NCBI GenBank assembly: GCA_026391315.1
Contig: JAPLDT010000019.1
Span: 80,286 to 144,285, forward strand
DNA length: 64,000 nucleotides
DNA from: Bacteroidia bacterium
Lineage (GTDB): Bacteria > Bacteroidota > Bacteroidia > Bacteroidales > Prolixibacteraceae
Reading direction: 5' to 3'
Shown here piece by piece: positions 42,996-52,089 of this stretch (the stretch's first letter is position 1; each line of letters opens with the position of its first letter). Below the pieces are notes generated by a model. That model worked only from the letters and a program-made list of their open reading frames with translations. It was not told the DNA's origin and searched no databases. Position numbers and translations under genes: made by a program.

Positions 42996-43626
42996 AGTTT
43001 GCGGAATGAGAGAACCTGGCAACATCGAACAGGTGGCTGCAATCTCCGGGGTCGACCTGGTCGGATTGATCTTTTATGAACATTCGCCCAGGTATGTTGA
43101 TTCGGCAGATACAGCCCTTTCGGTTGCCTCGCTCACTACCGTGAAGGTCGTTGGCGTCTTTGTGAATGCAGCTCCTGAAGTGGTGGCAGCAAAATGCATG
43201 GATTACCGCCTTGATTATATCCAGCTTCATGGGATTGAAACACCAGAATACCTGATTTCACTCCGCGAACAACTTTCTGACTGGGTTAAAATCATCAAGG
43301 CATTTCCCATCCAAAACGCAGAAGACCTTAAGCGCGTTTCCGGGTACGAAGGACTCTGCGACTACTTCCTTTTCGACACCAAAACATCCGGGTACGGAGG
43401 TTCAGGCGAGGCTTTCGACTGGGGCATTCTGCAGCAATACAAAGGGTTTACGGAGTTTCTGCTCAGCGGCGGGATTGCCCCAGACAGCCTGGAAGCGCTG
43501 AGCCGGTTTCAACACAAACTTTGCGCCGGGGTGGACCTGAACAGCCGCTTCGAGACAGCGCCCGGAATTAAAAATATACCCTTACTTAAAGATTTCATAC
43601 AACAACTCAAACAGAACAAGCGATGA
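42985..43626 (+). CDS. trpF: Phosphoribosylanthranilate isomerase
   Basis: This 213-residue TIM-barrel enzyme has the catalytic cysteine in IKVCGM at the start and the catalytic aspartate in LFDTKTSGYGGSG. LSGGIAPDS and GVDLNSRFE close the barrel. It overlaps trpC by 11 and trpA by 4 bases. Confidence 0.94.
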   Translation: MLIKVCGMREPGNIEQVAAISGVDLVGLIFYEHSPRYVDSADTALSVASLTTVKVVGVFVNAAPEVVAAKCMDYRLDYIQLHGIETPEYLISLREQLSDWVKIIKAFPIQNAEDLKRVSGYEGLCDYFLFDTKTSGYGGSGEAFDWGILQQYKGFTEFLLSGGIAPDSLEALSRFQHKLCAGVDLNSRFETAPGIKNIPLLKDFIQQLKQNKR

Positions 43627-44396
43627 ACCGTCTTACCCAACTTTTCAAAAATCAGCAGCACAAGATCCTTTCCGTCTATTTCACGGCCGGCTACCCCAAA
43701 TTGGGGGACACACTGCCGATCCTTACCGCCCTCCAGGAAAATGGCATCGACATGGCCGAAGTGGGAATCCCCTTCTCCGATCCGATGGCCGATGGTCCGG
43801 TAATCCAGCAATCTGCCGGGGATGCCCTGCACAACGGGATGTCGCTCAGGCTGCTCTTCGACCAGCTGAAGGAGGTTCGCAAAACAGTAAAAATACCCCT
43901 GGTGATGATGGGCTATCTCAACCCGATCATGCAGTACGGCTTCGAAAAATTCTGCAAATCCTGTTCAGAGGTGGGCATCGATGGCATGATCATCCCCGAT
44001 CTCCCCTTCGCCGACTACCAGGCCAACTACAAGTCTATCGCCGAACGGCACGACCTGAAGATGATCATGCTGATCACTCCCGAGACAGAAGAGACTAGGA
44101 TACGACTCATCGACGAACAGACGGAAGGTTTCATCTATCTGGTATCCAGCGCTTCCACAACCGGTGCGCAGCAGGCCTTTGATGATTCCAAGCAGGCTTA
44201 CTTCACCAGGGTTTCCAACATGAAACTGCGCAATCCGCTTTTGGTAGGATTTGGCATCAGCAACAAAGAGACCCTGGATGCCGCATCGGCCCGCACCAAC
44301 GGCGCCATTGTGGGCAGCAAGTTTATTCAGCTCTTGGGTGAGTGTGACACAGCGGATAAGGCGGTGAAGGAACTGCTGAAAGCGGTGAAAAATTAA
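43623..44396 (+). CDS. trpA: Tryptophan synthase alpha chain
   Basis: The 257-residue TIM-barrel subunit cleaves indole-3-glycerol phosphate. The catalytic glutamate and aspartate are in MAEVGIPFSDPMADGP. IIPDLPF, YLVSSASTTG and VGFGISN are typical. It is the last gene of the operon, and the following 350 bases hold no gene. Confidence 0.95.
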   Translation: MNRLTQLFKNQQHKILSVYFTAGYPKLGDTLPILTALQENGIDMAEVGIPFSDPMADGPVIQQSAGDALHNGMSLRLLFDQLKEVRKTVKIPLVMMGYLNPIMQYGFEKFCKSCSEVGIDGMIIPDLPFADYQANYKSIAERHDLKMIMLITPETEETRIRLIDEQTEGFIYLVSSASTTGAQQAFDDSKQAYFTRVSNMKLRNPLLVGFGISNKETLDAASARTNGAIVGSKFIQLLGECDTADKAVKELLKAVKN

Positions 44397-44746
44397 GAAT
44401 TAAAGATTATAAATTACAGATTATAAATTGAAGAGTACCAACCTCTTCCATTTATCTGGCGGTCAATTTTGGGAAAGTTCAGCCAAAACCCACCAATCCA
44501 TTCAAAATTTCTGCTCAATAACATCTTCTACATTTCATTAACATTCAAAAATATTATGTATGTTTATAGTGCCTAAACCCATTATAAATCTGAATTTATA
44601 CTCCCGAAATCTGAATTAACAGAAAAGTTTATTGCGTAAAATACGAGTTACCGTGAATTATCAAACCTAAACAGATCATATGTTACAACTGCAATCATAA
44701 CCGAAATTCTGCAAAACGAAGACATTTAAAACTTAAAACCCAAACT
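44397..44746. other. Gene-free gap after the trp operon
   Basis: ATTATAAATTACAGATTATAAATTG (shortened words of this kind, 44402-44430) continues the habit of repeat words after a stop codon. The rest is AT-rich without a strong terminator or recognisable promoter. No gene is seen. Confidence 0.55.
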
Positions 44747-45937
44747 ATGAAACCCTTAATTACTTTCCTACTTCTCCTGTTTTGTTTAACACTGTTCAAC
44801 TGCACTCCAAATGGAAAACATCCAAATAATTTCACGCTGCATGGAAAGATTGTTGGTCAGGATACCGGTAAAATAATCATTAGGTACCATCAAGACTCAA
44901 TAGTAGTAAGCGATACTGTTAAGATAATTAAGGGTGAATTTGTTTTTGAAGGCACAATTAATGAACCTTCATGGGCTCAAATAAAAGTCGATAACAAGCT
45001 AGACAGAACTGAAATGTACATTGAACCCGGAGTGATGAACATTCTTCTTGCCAAAGACAAATTTGAAGAATTTAAAATGACCGGATCAAAAACACAGGAA
45101 GAATCGAAATTGATTAATAAACTGGAGGAACCTGTTAATAGGATTTTAGACTCTTTGTATAAAATCTCTTCCAAAAACGATGTAACAATCAACAGTTCTT
45201 CAAACAAAGATGAGAAAAAACGTCTGGAAAAAAAGAATGAAGAAATCGCTGCCAATATTGCTAAAGCTAAAAATGACAGATGTGCAATCTGGCTTAAGTT
45301 TGTCCAGTCTCATCCAAAATCATTCATATCACCAAATTATTTGGAAATACTATATCAGAGTGAATATTTATCGCTTGATTCCACGAAATCTATTTTTAAC
45401 AAGCTAGATAGCAAGGTTAAGGAAAGCATGTCCGGTCAATTCACATTGAATTATATCCGAATAAAAGAAAATACTCAAATTGGAGCCATTGCTCCGGATT
45501 TTAAGGCGCTGGATCTGAACAACCAACCTATTATTCTTTCTCAATTCCGAGGCAAAAACGTTGTTTTAATAGAGTTTTGGGCAAGTTCGTGCGGCCCTTG
45601 CCGGAAAGGCTTCCCTTATTTAAAAAGGCTGTATCAAAAATACCATCCCACAGGCTTCGAAATTATTGCCATTGCAAACCTTGACAGAGATAAAAACTCC
45701 TGGATCTCAGCCATAAAACAAGAAAGTATAGAACATTGGTATAATTTGGCAACAATTTTCAGGAATGACAAACCTATGAATAAAGCTATACTTAATGACT
45801 ATCCCGTAGGACCAATTCCGCTATCATTACTAATTGATATGAAAGGAAAAATAGTAGGATCCTGGGAAGGATATTCAGCTGAAAATGAAGATACCATGGA
45901 CAAACAATTGGCGGAATTATTAAAAAACTCCAATTAA
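44747..45937 (+). CDS. TlpA-like thioredoxin-family lipoprotein with DUF4369-type N-terminal domain
   Basis: The 396-residue protein has a lipoprotein signal (lipobox LFNC near residue 19). An N-terminal beta-rich domain follows (FTLHGKIVGQDTGKIIIRYHQDSIVVSDTVKI, typical of DUF4369), then a lysine-rich helical linker, and a C-terminal thioredoxin domain with EFWASSCGPCRKGFP (CGPC active site near residue 283). Such proteins reduce or form disulfides in the periplasm and are abundant in Bacteroidota. The substrate is unknown. Confidence 0.88.
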   Translation: MKPLITFLLLLFCLTLFNCTPNGKHPNNFTLHGKIVGQDTGKIIIRYHQDSIVVSDTVKIIKGEFVFEGTINEPSWAQIKVDNKLDRTEMYIEPGVMNILLAKDKFEEFKMTGSKTQEESKLINKLEEPVNRILDSLYKISSKNDVTINSSSNKDEKKRLEKKNEEIAANIAKAKNDRCAIWLKFVQSHPKSFISPNYLEILYQSEYLSLDSTKSIFNKLDSKVKESMSGQFTLNYIRIKENTQIGAIAPDFKALDLNNQPIILSQFRGKNVVLIEFWASSCGPCRKGFPYLKRLYQKYHPTGFEIIAIANLDRDKNSWISAIKQESIEHWYNLATIFRNDKPMNKAILNDYPVGPIPLSLLIDMKGKIVGSWEGYSAENEDTMDKQLAELLKNSN

Positions 45938-46121
45938 GCCAGGTTTGTACTGATTTATTATCCATTCTTTTTGTCTTTAGCATGCTGATGATGAATTGTG
46001 ATCAGTACCCAACTAGGAAGAAATGGTCTATCAACAATCTGGTTTCTACTTAGTGAAACTGCTGACAAGAAGCGAAGAGAATGTCTGAAAATCGAAAGAG
46101 ATCAGGATTAGATAAATGTCG

Positions 46122-46496
46122 CTAAGTGAACTTTACCAGAAACAATGCCAGCAGCAGGGTAATGATGGATACGATCATGATAAAATTGCCGAATTTTCCC
46201 ACGTTCTCCTCCGAATCGCGGGCGATGTATCCGGTGATGACCCCAATCACGGCGAAGAGAATCAGAATGGAAGCAACCATTGTATAGCCCGATAAAAGTG
46301 CGATCGCAACAATACTGGGTAACCCGACCAGTGTGATGAGCAACACGGTCAGACATCCTTTGGCCTGTATAAACTGAAAGAAAACGGAAAAGAATTTTAT
46401 GAAAAAATAGGTAATCAACAACCCAAAGAGTAGGGCCGGAATTACGAGCCAGGGGTTGTGAAGGTCAATTGTGAAGGCTGATTCCAATGTATCCAT
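46122..46496 (-). CDS. Hypothetical membrane protein
   Basis: The 124-residue protein has four hydrophobic segments (about 18-40, 47-66, 67-90 and 100-122) and a polar loop GYIARDSEENVGKFGN. I recognise no motif. It lies alone downstream of the SDR-type gene on the same strand. Confidence 0.6.
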   Translation of the reverse strand: MDTLESAFTIDLHNPWLVIPALLFGLLITYFFIKFFSVFFQFIQAKGCLTVLLITLVGLPSIVAIALLSGYTMVASILILFAVIGVITGYIARDSEENVGKFGNFIMIVSIITLLLALFLVKFT

Positions 46497-46536
46497 AGCG
46501 CAAAGGTAGAAAAATGTCAGACACCATCTTCACCCC

Positions 46537-47970
46537 TCATTTGTGTACGATGGCCCTGATCATCTGCTGAAACATCACCAGATGAATGGGCAGGAGTCCC
46601 CACCAATAGATCCGTCCGCTCAGCCCTTTCGGCATAAAGGTAGCAGTCTGGGTCAGGTAAAAACCATCCTCCCTCAAGACAATTTTAAATTCAAGCCAGG
46701 CCTCTCCGGGTACCTTCATTTCGGCAAAGAGCAGCAACCGTTTGTTGGTACGATCGGCAATCAAAACCCTCCAGAAATCTAGCGCATCGCCCGGATTGAG
46801 ATCCGTCGCGTTCCGGCGTCCGCGGCGCAGTCCGACACCACCTACCATTTTATCAATCACCCCACGAATACTCCAGATCCAGTTGGCGAAATACCAGCCT
46901 TTGTCACCGCCGATGGAGAAAACTTTTTCCAGCACCTTATCAGGATTGCCTTCAATTCTGAGGCTTCTTCTATCGCGGAGTATACCAAAAACCGGAACAT
47001 CGAGGTATCCGAAAAGCTGGTTGCTTTTGGTCATGGAGACAGCATCGGTCCAACTGGAAGCGACTGTATCGAGGTTGATGCGTATCAAGGCCCTTTTGCA
47101 GGCTTCCCGGTAGGTTAAGGGTTGAATGCCCAACATTTGCTGTAGCCGGTTGTCCTTGCAAACTACCTCAACCTTCATGCTGTCGACCAGGTTGGCAGCC
47201 AGGTAATAGGAGGTCGAAGTAACGAAATAAAGCCAGTAGGAGGACATTCTTGGACTAAAAAAGGGAACGACACCAATCCATCTTTTTAGACCACGCACTT
47301 CGGCATATTGTAAAAGCATCTCCTTGTAGGACAATATTTCGGGTCCGCCGATATCAAAAATGTCATCGTAGGTCTTTGGGTTGAGCATGCAACCGGTGAG
47401 GTATTTCAGCACATCGGCAACACCAAGCGGCTGACAGAGCGTTTTAACCCAGGAAGGTGCAACCACAACAGGCAGAATCTCCATCAGATCGCGGATGATT
47501 TCGAAAGATGCGCTGCCACTGCCTACGATGATACCTGCACGCAAGACGGTGAGATGTTTACCCGACTCGCGGAGAATATTTTCCACATTCTTTCTGGATT
47601 GAAGATGCCTCGAAAGTTTTGGTGAATTAGAGATTCCACTGAGGTAAATAATCTGTTTGCAGTTGGTTTTATTGATGAAGGTGGTGAAATTTCTTGCCGA
47701 CAATGCCTCCTCTTCCATAAATTGACCGATCGAAGAGGACATGGAATGAACCAGATAAAATGCCACATCAATATCCAGCGAATGAAGATGGTCAGGAATG
47801 GGTTTTAGCAAATCAATTTCATGTCCTACTACTTTCGCGTTCGTTTGCACAGGTATGATTAACCGTTCCAAACTTCTTACAAAGCAGGTAACATCGTGCC
47901 CGTTATCAGAAAGATTCTGAAGCAGCCTCTTGCCAATATAGCCGGTACTACCCGTCAACAATACCTTCAT
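46537..47970 (-). CDS. SDR-family NAD(P)-binding protein with DUF2867 domain
   Basis: The 477-residue protein has an N-terminal atypical SDR domain (MKVLLTGSTGYIGKRLLQNL, nucleotide loop GSTGYIG; VRAGIIVGSGSASFEIIRDL further on) and a C-terminal DUF2867 domain (about 320-475; WYFANWIWSIRGVIDKMVGGVGLRRGRR, then SGRIYWWGLLPIHLVMFQQMI). The combination is a known arrangement of unknown reaction, perhaps acting on a lipid-like or quinone substrate. Confidence 0.87.
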   Translation of the reverse strand: MKVLLTGSTGYIGKRLLQNLSDNGHDVTCFVRSLERLIIPVQTNAKVVGHEIDLLKPIPDHLHSLDIDVAFYLVHSMSSSIGQFMEEEALSARNFTTFINKTNCKQIIYLSGISNSPKLSRHLQSRKNVENILRESGKHLTVLRAGIIVGSGSASFEIIRDLMEILPVVVAPSWVKTLCQPLGVADVLKYLTGCMLNPKTYDDIFDIGGPEILSYKEMLLQYAEVRGLKRWIGVVPFFSPRMSSYWLYFVTSTSYYLAANLVDSMKVEVVCKDNRLQQMLGIQPLTYREACKRALIRINLDTVASSWTDAVSMTKSNQLFGYLDVPVFGILRDRRSLRIEGNPDKVLEKVFSIGGDKGWYFANWIWSIRGVIDKMVGGVGLRRGRRNATDLNPGDALDFWRVLIADRTNKRLLLFAEMKVPGEAWLEFKIVLREDGFYLTQTATFMPKGLSGRIYWWGLLPIHLVMFQQMIRAIVHK

Positions 47971-47987
47971 TCCAGCAAATATAAGAC

Positions 47988-48053
47988 AGTTATGAGTTAT
48001 AAGTTATGAGTTATGGGAGTGATTTATAACTTATAACCCATAACTCATAACTC
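47988..48053. repeat. Hairpin of AGTTATGAG words beside the cytochrome gene stop
   Basis: AGTTATGAGTTATAAGTTAT (47988-48007 and on to 48017) is largely complementary to 48024-48053. The right arm ends at the stop codon (48054-48056) of the cytochrome gene. Confidence 0.8.
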
Positions 48054-49598
48054 CTATTCATACAGCACTTTGTGGCACTCTGAGCAGAAGGAGGTTTTCC
48101 AGGCTCCTTTGATTTCGATAGGATGGACGAATTCAAGCGCTTTATCGACTGAACTATTGGTTACATTACCCGTAACGCCCTGGTTAACGATCACATGACA
48201 AAGGTTACAGTCGCGCGAAATTGTCTCCCCCTTTTCGGTTTTGTGACGGTCGGAGTGACACCTGAAACACCCGTCCGATTCGAGGTGACCAATGTGGTTC
48301 AGGTAACGGGTAGCATCCGCCTTCATGAAGGGGAACGCATTGTTTTTATATTCAGCCTGGATCGCGGCAATGGCATCGGTGATTCTCTTTGACTCTTTGG
48401 CATAAACATCAGGATGTCCGCCTTTGTAAAAATCAACAACGGTCTGATTGATCATATTCATGGCAGAATCCATGCTGGTGTAAGAAGTTTTCAATGCCTC
48501 CATGGCTGCCTTTTTGATGTATGGAAGATCCTTCGGAATCTTTCCGGCTACCATGGCATTGTTGATATAGAAGGTGGGCGAATTGTAGAGGTGGGAAGGC
48601 CTATTGTGGCAGTCCATGCAGTCCATGGCCCTGGCAGGAATCGAATCGAGGGTTGCCTTTGTGACAGGATTTTCGCTGTCCGTGAAAGTTTTAACCTCAC
48701 CCGTCTTCAGATTGGTCATTTTCACCCATGGAATACTCTCCCTATCCTTGGTTGTAGAGACATATTCGATCTTGAAATTCTTGTTGATGTGCCAGTGGAT
48801 TCCTTCTGTCAGACCCTGTGCACTATATTCAGGACCGATTTTCATCATCAGCGAGTTGTTCCACTCTGTGCTGGCCGAGTCGGTCAGGTATGAGCGAATG
48901 TTGATCAGCTTTCTGGAATAGAATTTCTCGGGCCAGTGGCAGCGTTCGCAGGTTTCGCGGGCCGGTCTCAAATTGTGCAACGGAGTTTCTATCGGACGGG
49001 AATACTTTTTAAAAGTAACAGAATAGACCTGATAAAGTCCTGATAATTTTGATTTTATATACCAGTCAGCCCCTTCGCCCACGTGACATTCCACACAGGC
49101 AACGCGGGCATGGGGAGAGTGCTGGTAGGAGACATATTCGGGTTCCATCACCTGGTGACAAAGTTTGCCGCAGAACTCAACAGATTCAGTATATTGGAAT
49201 GCTTTGTAACTTCCCATTGCCGAAATCAATAAAAGGATAACCGTGATAACCGAGATTGTAATGAACCCTGAACGAAATTTCGGGTCATTCAGGTTCCATA
49301 CGGGCCAGGCGCCCGGATCTTCAGGCGTTGTCTCTTTTTTGCGAATACGAAGAATGATACCTAAAGGAATCAGCAACAAGCCAATGACCAAAAACATTGG
49401 CACAATAATGTAAATGTATAAACCCAAATAGGCGTTACTCTGAGCAGAAAAAAGAGAGAAAAGGAATAAAACAAGTATCACAAGCAAACTGTTGGCCGCA
49501 ATAACAAACCCAGTAAGGCTCATCCAGTTATAAAAACTCCTTGATGGTTTCATAAATCTGTTAATAATTTGATTTCGGCCAAAATTATCGCTTTTCAT
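48054..49598 (-). CDS. Seven-haem NapC/NirT-type membrane cytochrome c
   Basis: The 514-residue protein has N-terminal membrane helices (about 28-50, 60-85 and 112-132) and a periplasmic haem domain. One CX3CH (CGKLCH) and six CXXCH sites (CVECH, CERCH, CMDCH, CFRCH, CNLCH, CSECH) are present. The context FCGKLCHQVMEPEYVSYQHS and SPHARVACVECHVGEGADW is that of the NapC/NirT quinol-dehydrogenase family, in which the first site is regularly of the CX3CH form. It probably passes electrons from menaquinol to a periplasmic reductase, which is not encoded nearby. CcsBA (11228-13933) would attach the haems. Confidence 0.9.
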   Translation of the reverse strand: MKSDNFGRNQIINRFMKPSRSFYNWMSLTGFVIAANSLLVILVLFLFSLFSAQSNAYLGLYIYIIVPMFLVIGLLLIPLGIILRIRKKETTPEDPGAWPVWNLNDPKFRSGFITISVITVILLLISAMGSYKAFQYTESVEFCGKLCHQVMEPEYVSYQHSPHARVACVECHVGEGADWYIKSKLSGLYQVYSVTFKKYSRPIETPLHNLRPARETCERCHWPEKFYSRKLINIRSYLTDSASTEWNNSLMMKIGPEYSAQGLTEGIHWHINKNFKIEYVSTTKDRESIPWVKMTNLKTGEVKTFTDSENPVTKATLDSIPARAMDCMDCHNRPSHLYNSPTFYINNAMVAGKIPKDLPYIKKAAMEALKTSYTSMDSAMNMINQTVVDFYKGGHPDVYAKESKRITDAIAAIQAEYKNNAFPFMKADATRYLNHIGHLESDGCFRCHSDRHKTEKGETISRDCNLCHVIVNQGVTGNVTNSSVDKALEFVHPIEIKGAWKTSFCSECHKVLYE

Positions 49599-49730
49599 CT
49601 AAATATCTAGATGTCTGATGCTAAAAAGATTCATTCTCAATAAGTGACGGATCTTGATAAATACGGATGACCATCCCAAAACATCAAAGGTTCGTGTGAT
49701 ATTTTTTGCGATTTTTGATTACCAAAAAGT

Positions 49731-50117
49731 ATGCGCATGGCCCAAGACATAACAACACTGAAGGATGTTCACCGGCTGGTGGATTCATTTTACACCAAAG
49801 TCAGGGAAGACGGGACGATTGGTCACTTTTTCAACGACCGGCTTGAAGGGAAATGGGATGCCCACCACAAAAAGCTTTACCGCTTCTGGCACACAGTTCT
49901 GCTCCGTCGTCCCGACTATTTTGGAAATCCGGTGCCAATGCATTTCAACATGCAGATAAAAAAGGAACATTTCGACCACTGGCTAGAGGTATGGTGTACT
50001 ACCGTGGATGAACTCTTTGAAGGAATGATCGCTGACAGGGCCAAGTTCAGGGGCAAAACGATGGCGAAAGCCTTTTACAGCAAAATAAAAAAAGAGGATG
50101 AGAAGATGGGAAAATGA
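49731..50117 (+). CDS. Group III truncated haemoglobin
   Basis: The 128-residue globin of the 2-over-2 type has DSFYTKVREDGTIGHFFND, the helix E-F region WHTVLLRRPDYFGNP, and HFDHWLEVW, which is typical of group III. Functions proposed for the group include oxygen or NO chemistry. Two ATG codons (49731, 49737) are possible starts. The last residues EDEKMGK and the stop are encoded in a hairpin repeat arm. Confidence 0.88.
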   Translation: MRMAQDITTLKDVHRLVDSFYTKVREDGTIGHFFNDRLEGKWDAHHKKLYRFWHTVLLRRPDYFGNPVPMHFNMQIKKEHFDHWLEVWCTTVDELFEGMIADRAKFRGKTMAKAFYSKIKKEDEKMGK

Positions 50118-50155
50118 GAAGATGGGAACTATCATTTTCCCATCTTCTCATCCTC
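50094..50155. repeat. Perfect 22-base inverted repeat between globin and YkgJ-like genes
   Basis: GAGGATGAGAAGATGGGAAA and two further bases (50094-50115) are complementary without mismatch to 50134-50155. The left arm encodes the end of the globin, and the right arm touches the stop codon (50156-50158) of the convergent gene. Confidence 0.92.
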
Positions 50156-50749
50156 TCAGTGCTCATCTTCTTCCTTGTCCAAATAATAGAAGTAAAGTTT
50201 TTCAATAGCCACCCGAATGGCATCATTGATAGGCATCTGGGGGACTGCCAGGTCGGGATCGATTGCCAGAAGCCGCATAAAATAGTTACTGAAAATGGGC
50301 ATCTCCTCAGGATGTACAGCGGCCATCTCACCAGCTTTGGTTACTGCGGCAGACTGCGAACATTTCATGATTTTACAGGTAACCAGTACCGGTAGGTTTT
50401 CACGGTTTAACCGGAAACCAAAACCGAAAAGCCGGCAAATCAAACCTCTTTTTTCGTAAAACTGACAGCCCCACTCTCCTTTGGAGGCGGCATCTGGATC
50501 AAAACACACACACCATCCATGTTTGGGATGATCCAGTCTGGTCAGGAAATCATTTACTTTTCCGGTTTGATAAAGCCAGGCTGCAAGCGGCATAAACTCG
50601 ATGGGAGAGGCTTCAATATCGGCCTTACGGCAACACATCCCGCAGAAATCCGGGCATTTTAAACCACTTACTGCTTCGGTTGACGAGAGATGGACATCCA
50701 GCTCTTCAAATACCTTTTCAACCTCCTCAATGATCCATTTTTGTCTCAT
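50156..50749 (-). CDS. YkgJ-family cysteine cluster protein
   Basis: The 197-residue protein has the zinc- or iron-binding cluster CPDFCGMCC near residues 30-38, further cysteines at GWCVCFDP and GEWGCQFYEKRGLICRLFGF, and CKIMKC. This pattern is that of the YkgJ/UPF0153 family, whose function is not established. It ends KEEDEH, within repeat words. It is followed by 11 bases to the stop side of the next gene upstream (nucleoside-recognition protein), so the two may be co-transcribed. Confidence 0.85.
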   Translation of the reverse strand: MRQKWIIEEVEKVFEELDVHLSSTEAVSGLKCPDFCGMCCRKADIEASPIEFMPLAAWLYQTGKVNDFLTRLDHPKHGWCVCFDPDAASKGEWGCQFYEKRGLICRLFGFGFRLNRENLPVLVTCKIMKCSQSAAVTKAGEMAAVHPEEMPIFSNYFMRLLAIDPDLAVPQMPINDAIRVAIEKLYFYYLDKEEDEH

Positions 50750-50760
50750 CTGTTGTCAGA

Positions 50761-51993
50761 TTAATGAAAGAAGAGATAACCGATCAGGATGGCGGCTATC
50801 AAGCCGACTAAATCGGCCAGCAGGGCACAGGCAAGTGCATGCCTGGTTTTCTTGATTCCTACAGAGCCAAAATAGAGGGCCAGAATAAAGAAAGTCGTAT
50901 CAGAAACACCCTGCACCGTACAGGAGAGCCTGCCCACAAAAGAGTCGGCCCCATACATCTTCATCGCATCGATCATCATTCCGCGCGAACCGCTTCCACT
51001 CAATGGTTTCATCAGTCCGGTCGGAAGGGCTGCCACAAACTCCGAATTTATGCCCAACGAATCAAAGATCCATTTAACCCCGGCTACCAAAAAATCCATG
51101 GCCCCTGATGCCCGAAAAACGCCAATTGCAACCAGGATGGCCACCAGATATGGGATGATCCTGACAGCAGTAGAAAAGCCCTCCTTAGCGCCATCAATAA
51201 AAGTCTCGTAGACATTGATTTTACTTTTGACGCCCAGCAAAATGAAAAACATGATCAACGAGAAGAGGATCACGTTGGTGGCAACTTTCGAAAAAATGGA
51301 GATCTGTTCCTGCGACATGCTGCTGATCGAAAAGATCAAAGCTGCCACGAGGGCAGTCGTTCCGAGCAGGTAAGCCAGAATCGTCTTGTCCCAGAGTTTG
51401 ATCTTTTGCACAACGGAGACGGATATCAAACCTGTCATGTTGGCAAAAAACGTAGCAAAAAGGATGGGGATAAAAATGTCTGAAGGGTCCTTGGCGCCCA
51501 GTTGCGCCCGGTATACCATGATGGAGATAGGTATCAGACACAATCCGGAGGCATTCAATACCAAAAACATGATCTGAGCATTGGAGGCTACCTCCTTGTT
51601 GGGGTTGCTTACCTGCATCTCCTTCATGGCCTGAAGTCCCATTGGAGTAGCCGCATTGTCGAGGCCCATCATGTTGGCAGCAAAATTGAGCATCATCGGA
51701 CCATAGGCTGGGTGGTTTCTCCCCAATTCAGGGAATAGCTTGTTGAAAAAAGGGCCGATCAATTTGGATACGATATTGACAATTCCCCCCTTCTCCCCGA
51801 TCTTCATGATTCCCGACCAAAAGGTCAAAACACCCGTTAAACCCAACGAGATTTCGAACCCTGTTTTTGACATCTCAAAGGTAGCATTCACCATCTCTGA
51901 AAAGGTATCCATATTACCCAGAAAGATCAGTTTGAAAAGCGCAATCACGAAGGCGATTACAAAGAAGAAAATCCAAATGTAGTTTAAGGCCAT
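50761..51993 (-). CDS. Nucleoside-recognition (Gate-domain) membrane protein, SpmA-SpmB fusion type
   Basis: The 410-residue membrane protein has two Gate-type domains joined. The N-terminal half (MSKTGFEISLGLTGVLTFWSGIMKIGEKGG) resembles SpmA and the C-terminal half (AVRIIPYLVAILVAIGVFRASGAMDFL, LMKPLSGSGSRGMMIDAM) resembles SpmB. Bacillus SpmA/SpmB act in spore maturation; non-sporing Bacteroidota carry the fusion, presumably as a transporter or channel. Sporulation is not implied. Confidence 0.85.
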   Translation of the reverse strand: MALNYIWIFFFVIAFVIALFKLIFLGNMDTFSEMVNATFEMSKTGFEISLGLTGVLTFWSGIMKIGEKGGIVNIVSKLIGPFFNKLFPELGRNHPAYGPMMLNFAANMMGLDNAATPMGLQAMKEMQVSNPNKEVASNAQIMFLVLNASGLCLIPISIMVYRAQLGAKDPSDIFIPILFATFFANMTGLISVSVVQKIKLWDKTILAYLLGTTALVAALIFSISSMSQEQISIFSKVATNVILFSLIMFFILLGVKSKINVYETFIDGAKEGFSTAVRIIPYLVAILVAIGVFRASGAMDFLVAGVKWIFDSLGINSEFVAALPTGLMKPLSGSGSRGMMIDAMKMYGADSFVGRLSCTVQGVSDTTFFILALYFGSVGIKKTRHALACALLADLVGLIAAILIGYLFFH

Positions 51994-52038
51994 CGAATTT
52001 GTTGGAAGGTGCTAGTTTGTTTACGAATGGTAAAAATA

Positions 52039-52068
52039 AAAAAATCCGGATTGAATCCGGATTTTTTT
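52039..52068 (-). terminator. Rho-independent terminator between the Gate-domain and PmoA-like genes
   Basis: AAAATCCGGATT and AATCCGGATTTT pair perfectly across a one-base centre and are followed by T on both strands. Its position fits termination before 52090 or of transcripts entering from either side. Confidence 0.6.
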
Positions 52069-52089
52069 ATCGTTGAGCCACGCTGTCTC

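Noticed and set aside
48054..49598. CGKLCH as a damaged haem site
   Set aside because: In this NapC/NirT-type family the first haem site is regularly CX3CH in this same context, so it is normal.
50761..51993. Spore maturation genes as a sign of sporulation
   Set aside because: The SpmA-SpmB fusion is widespread in non-sporing Bacteroidota; no other sporulation gene is seen.
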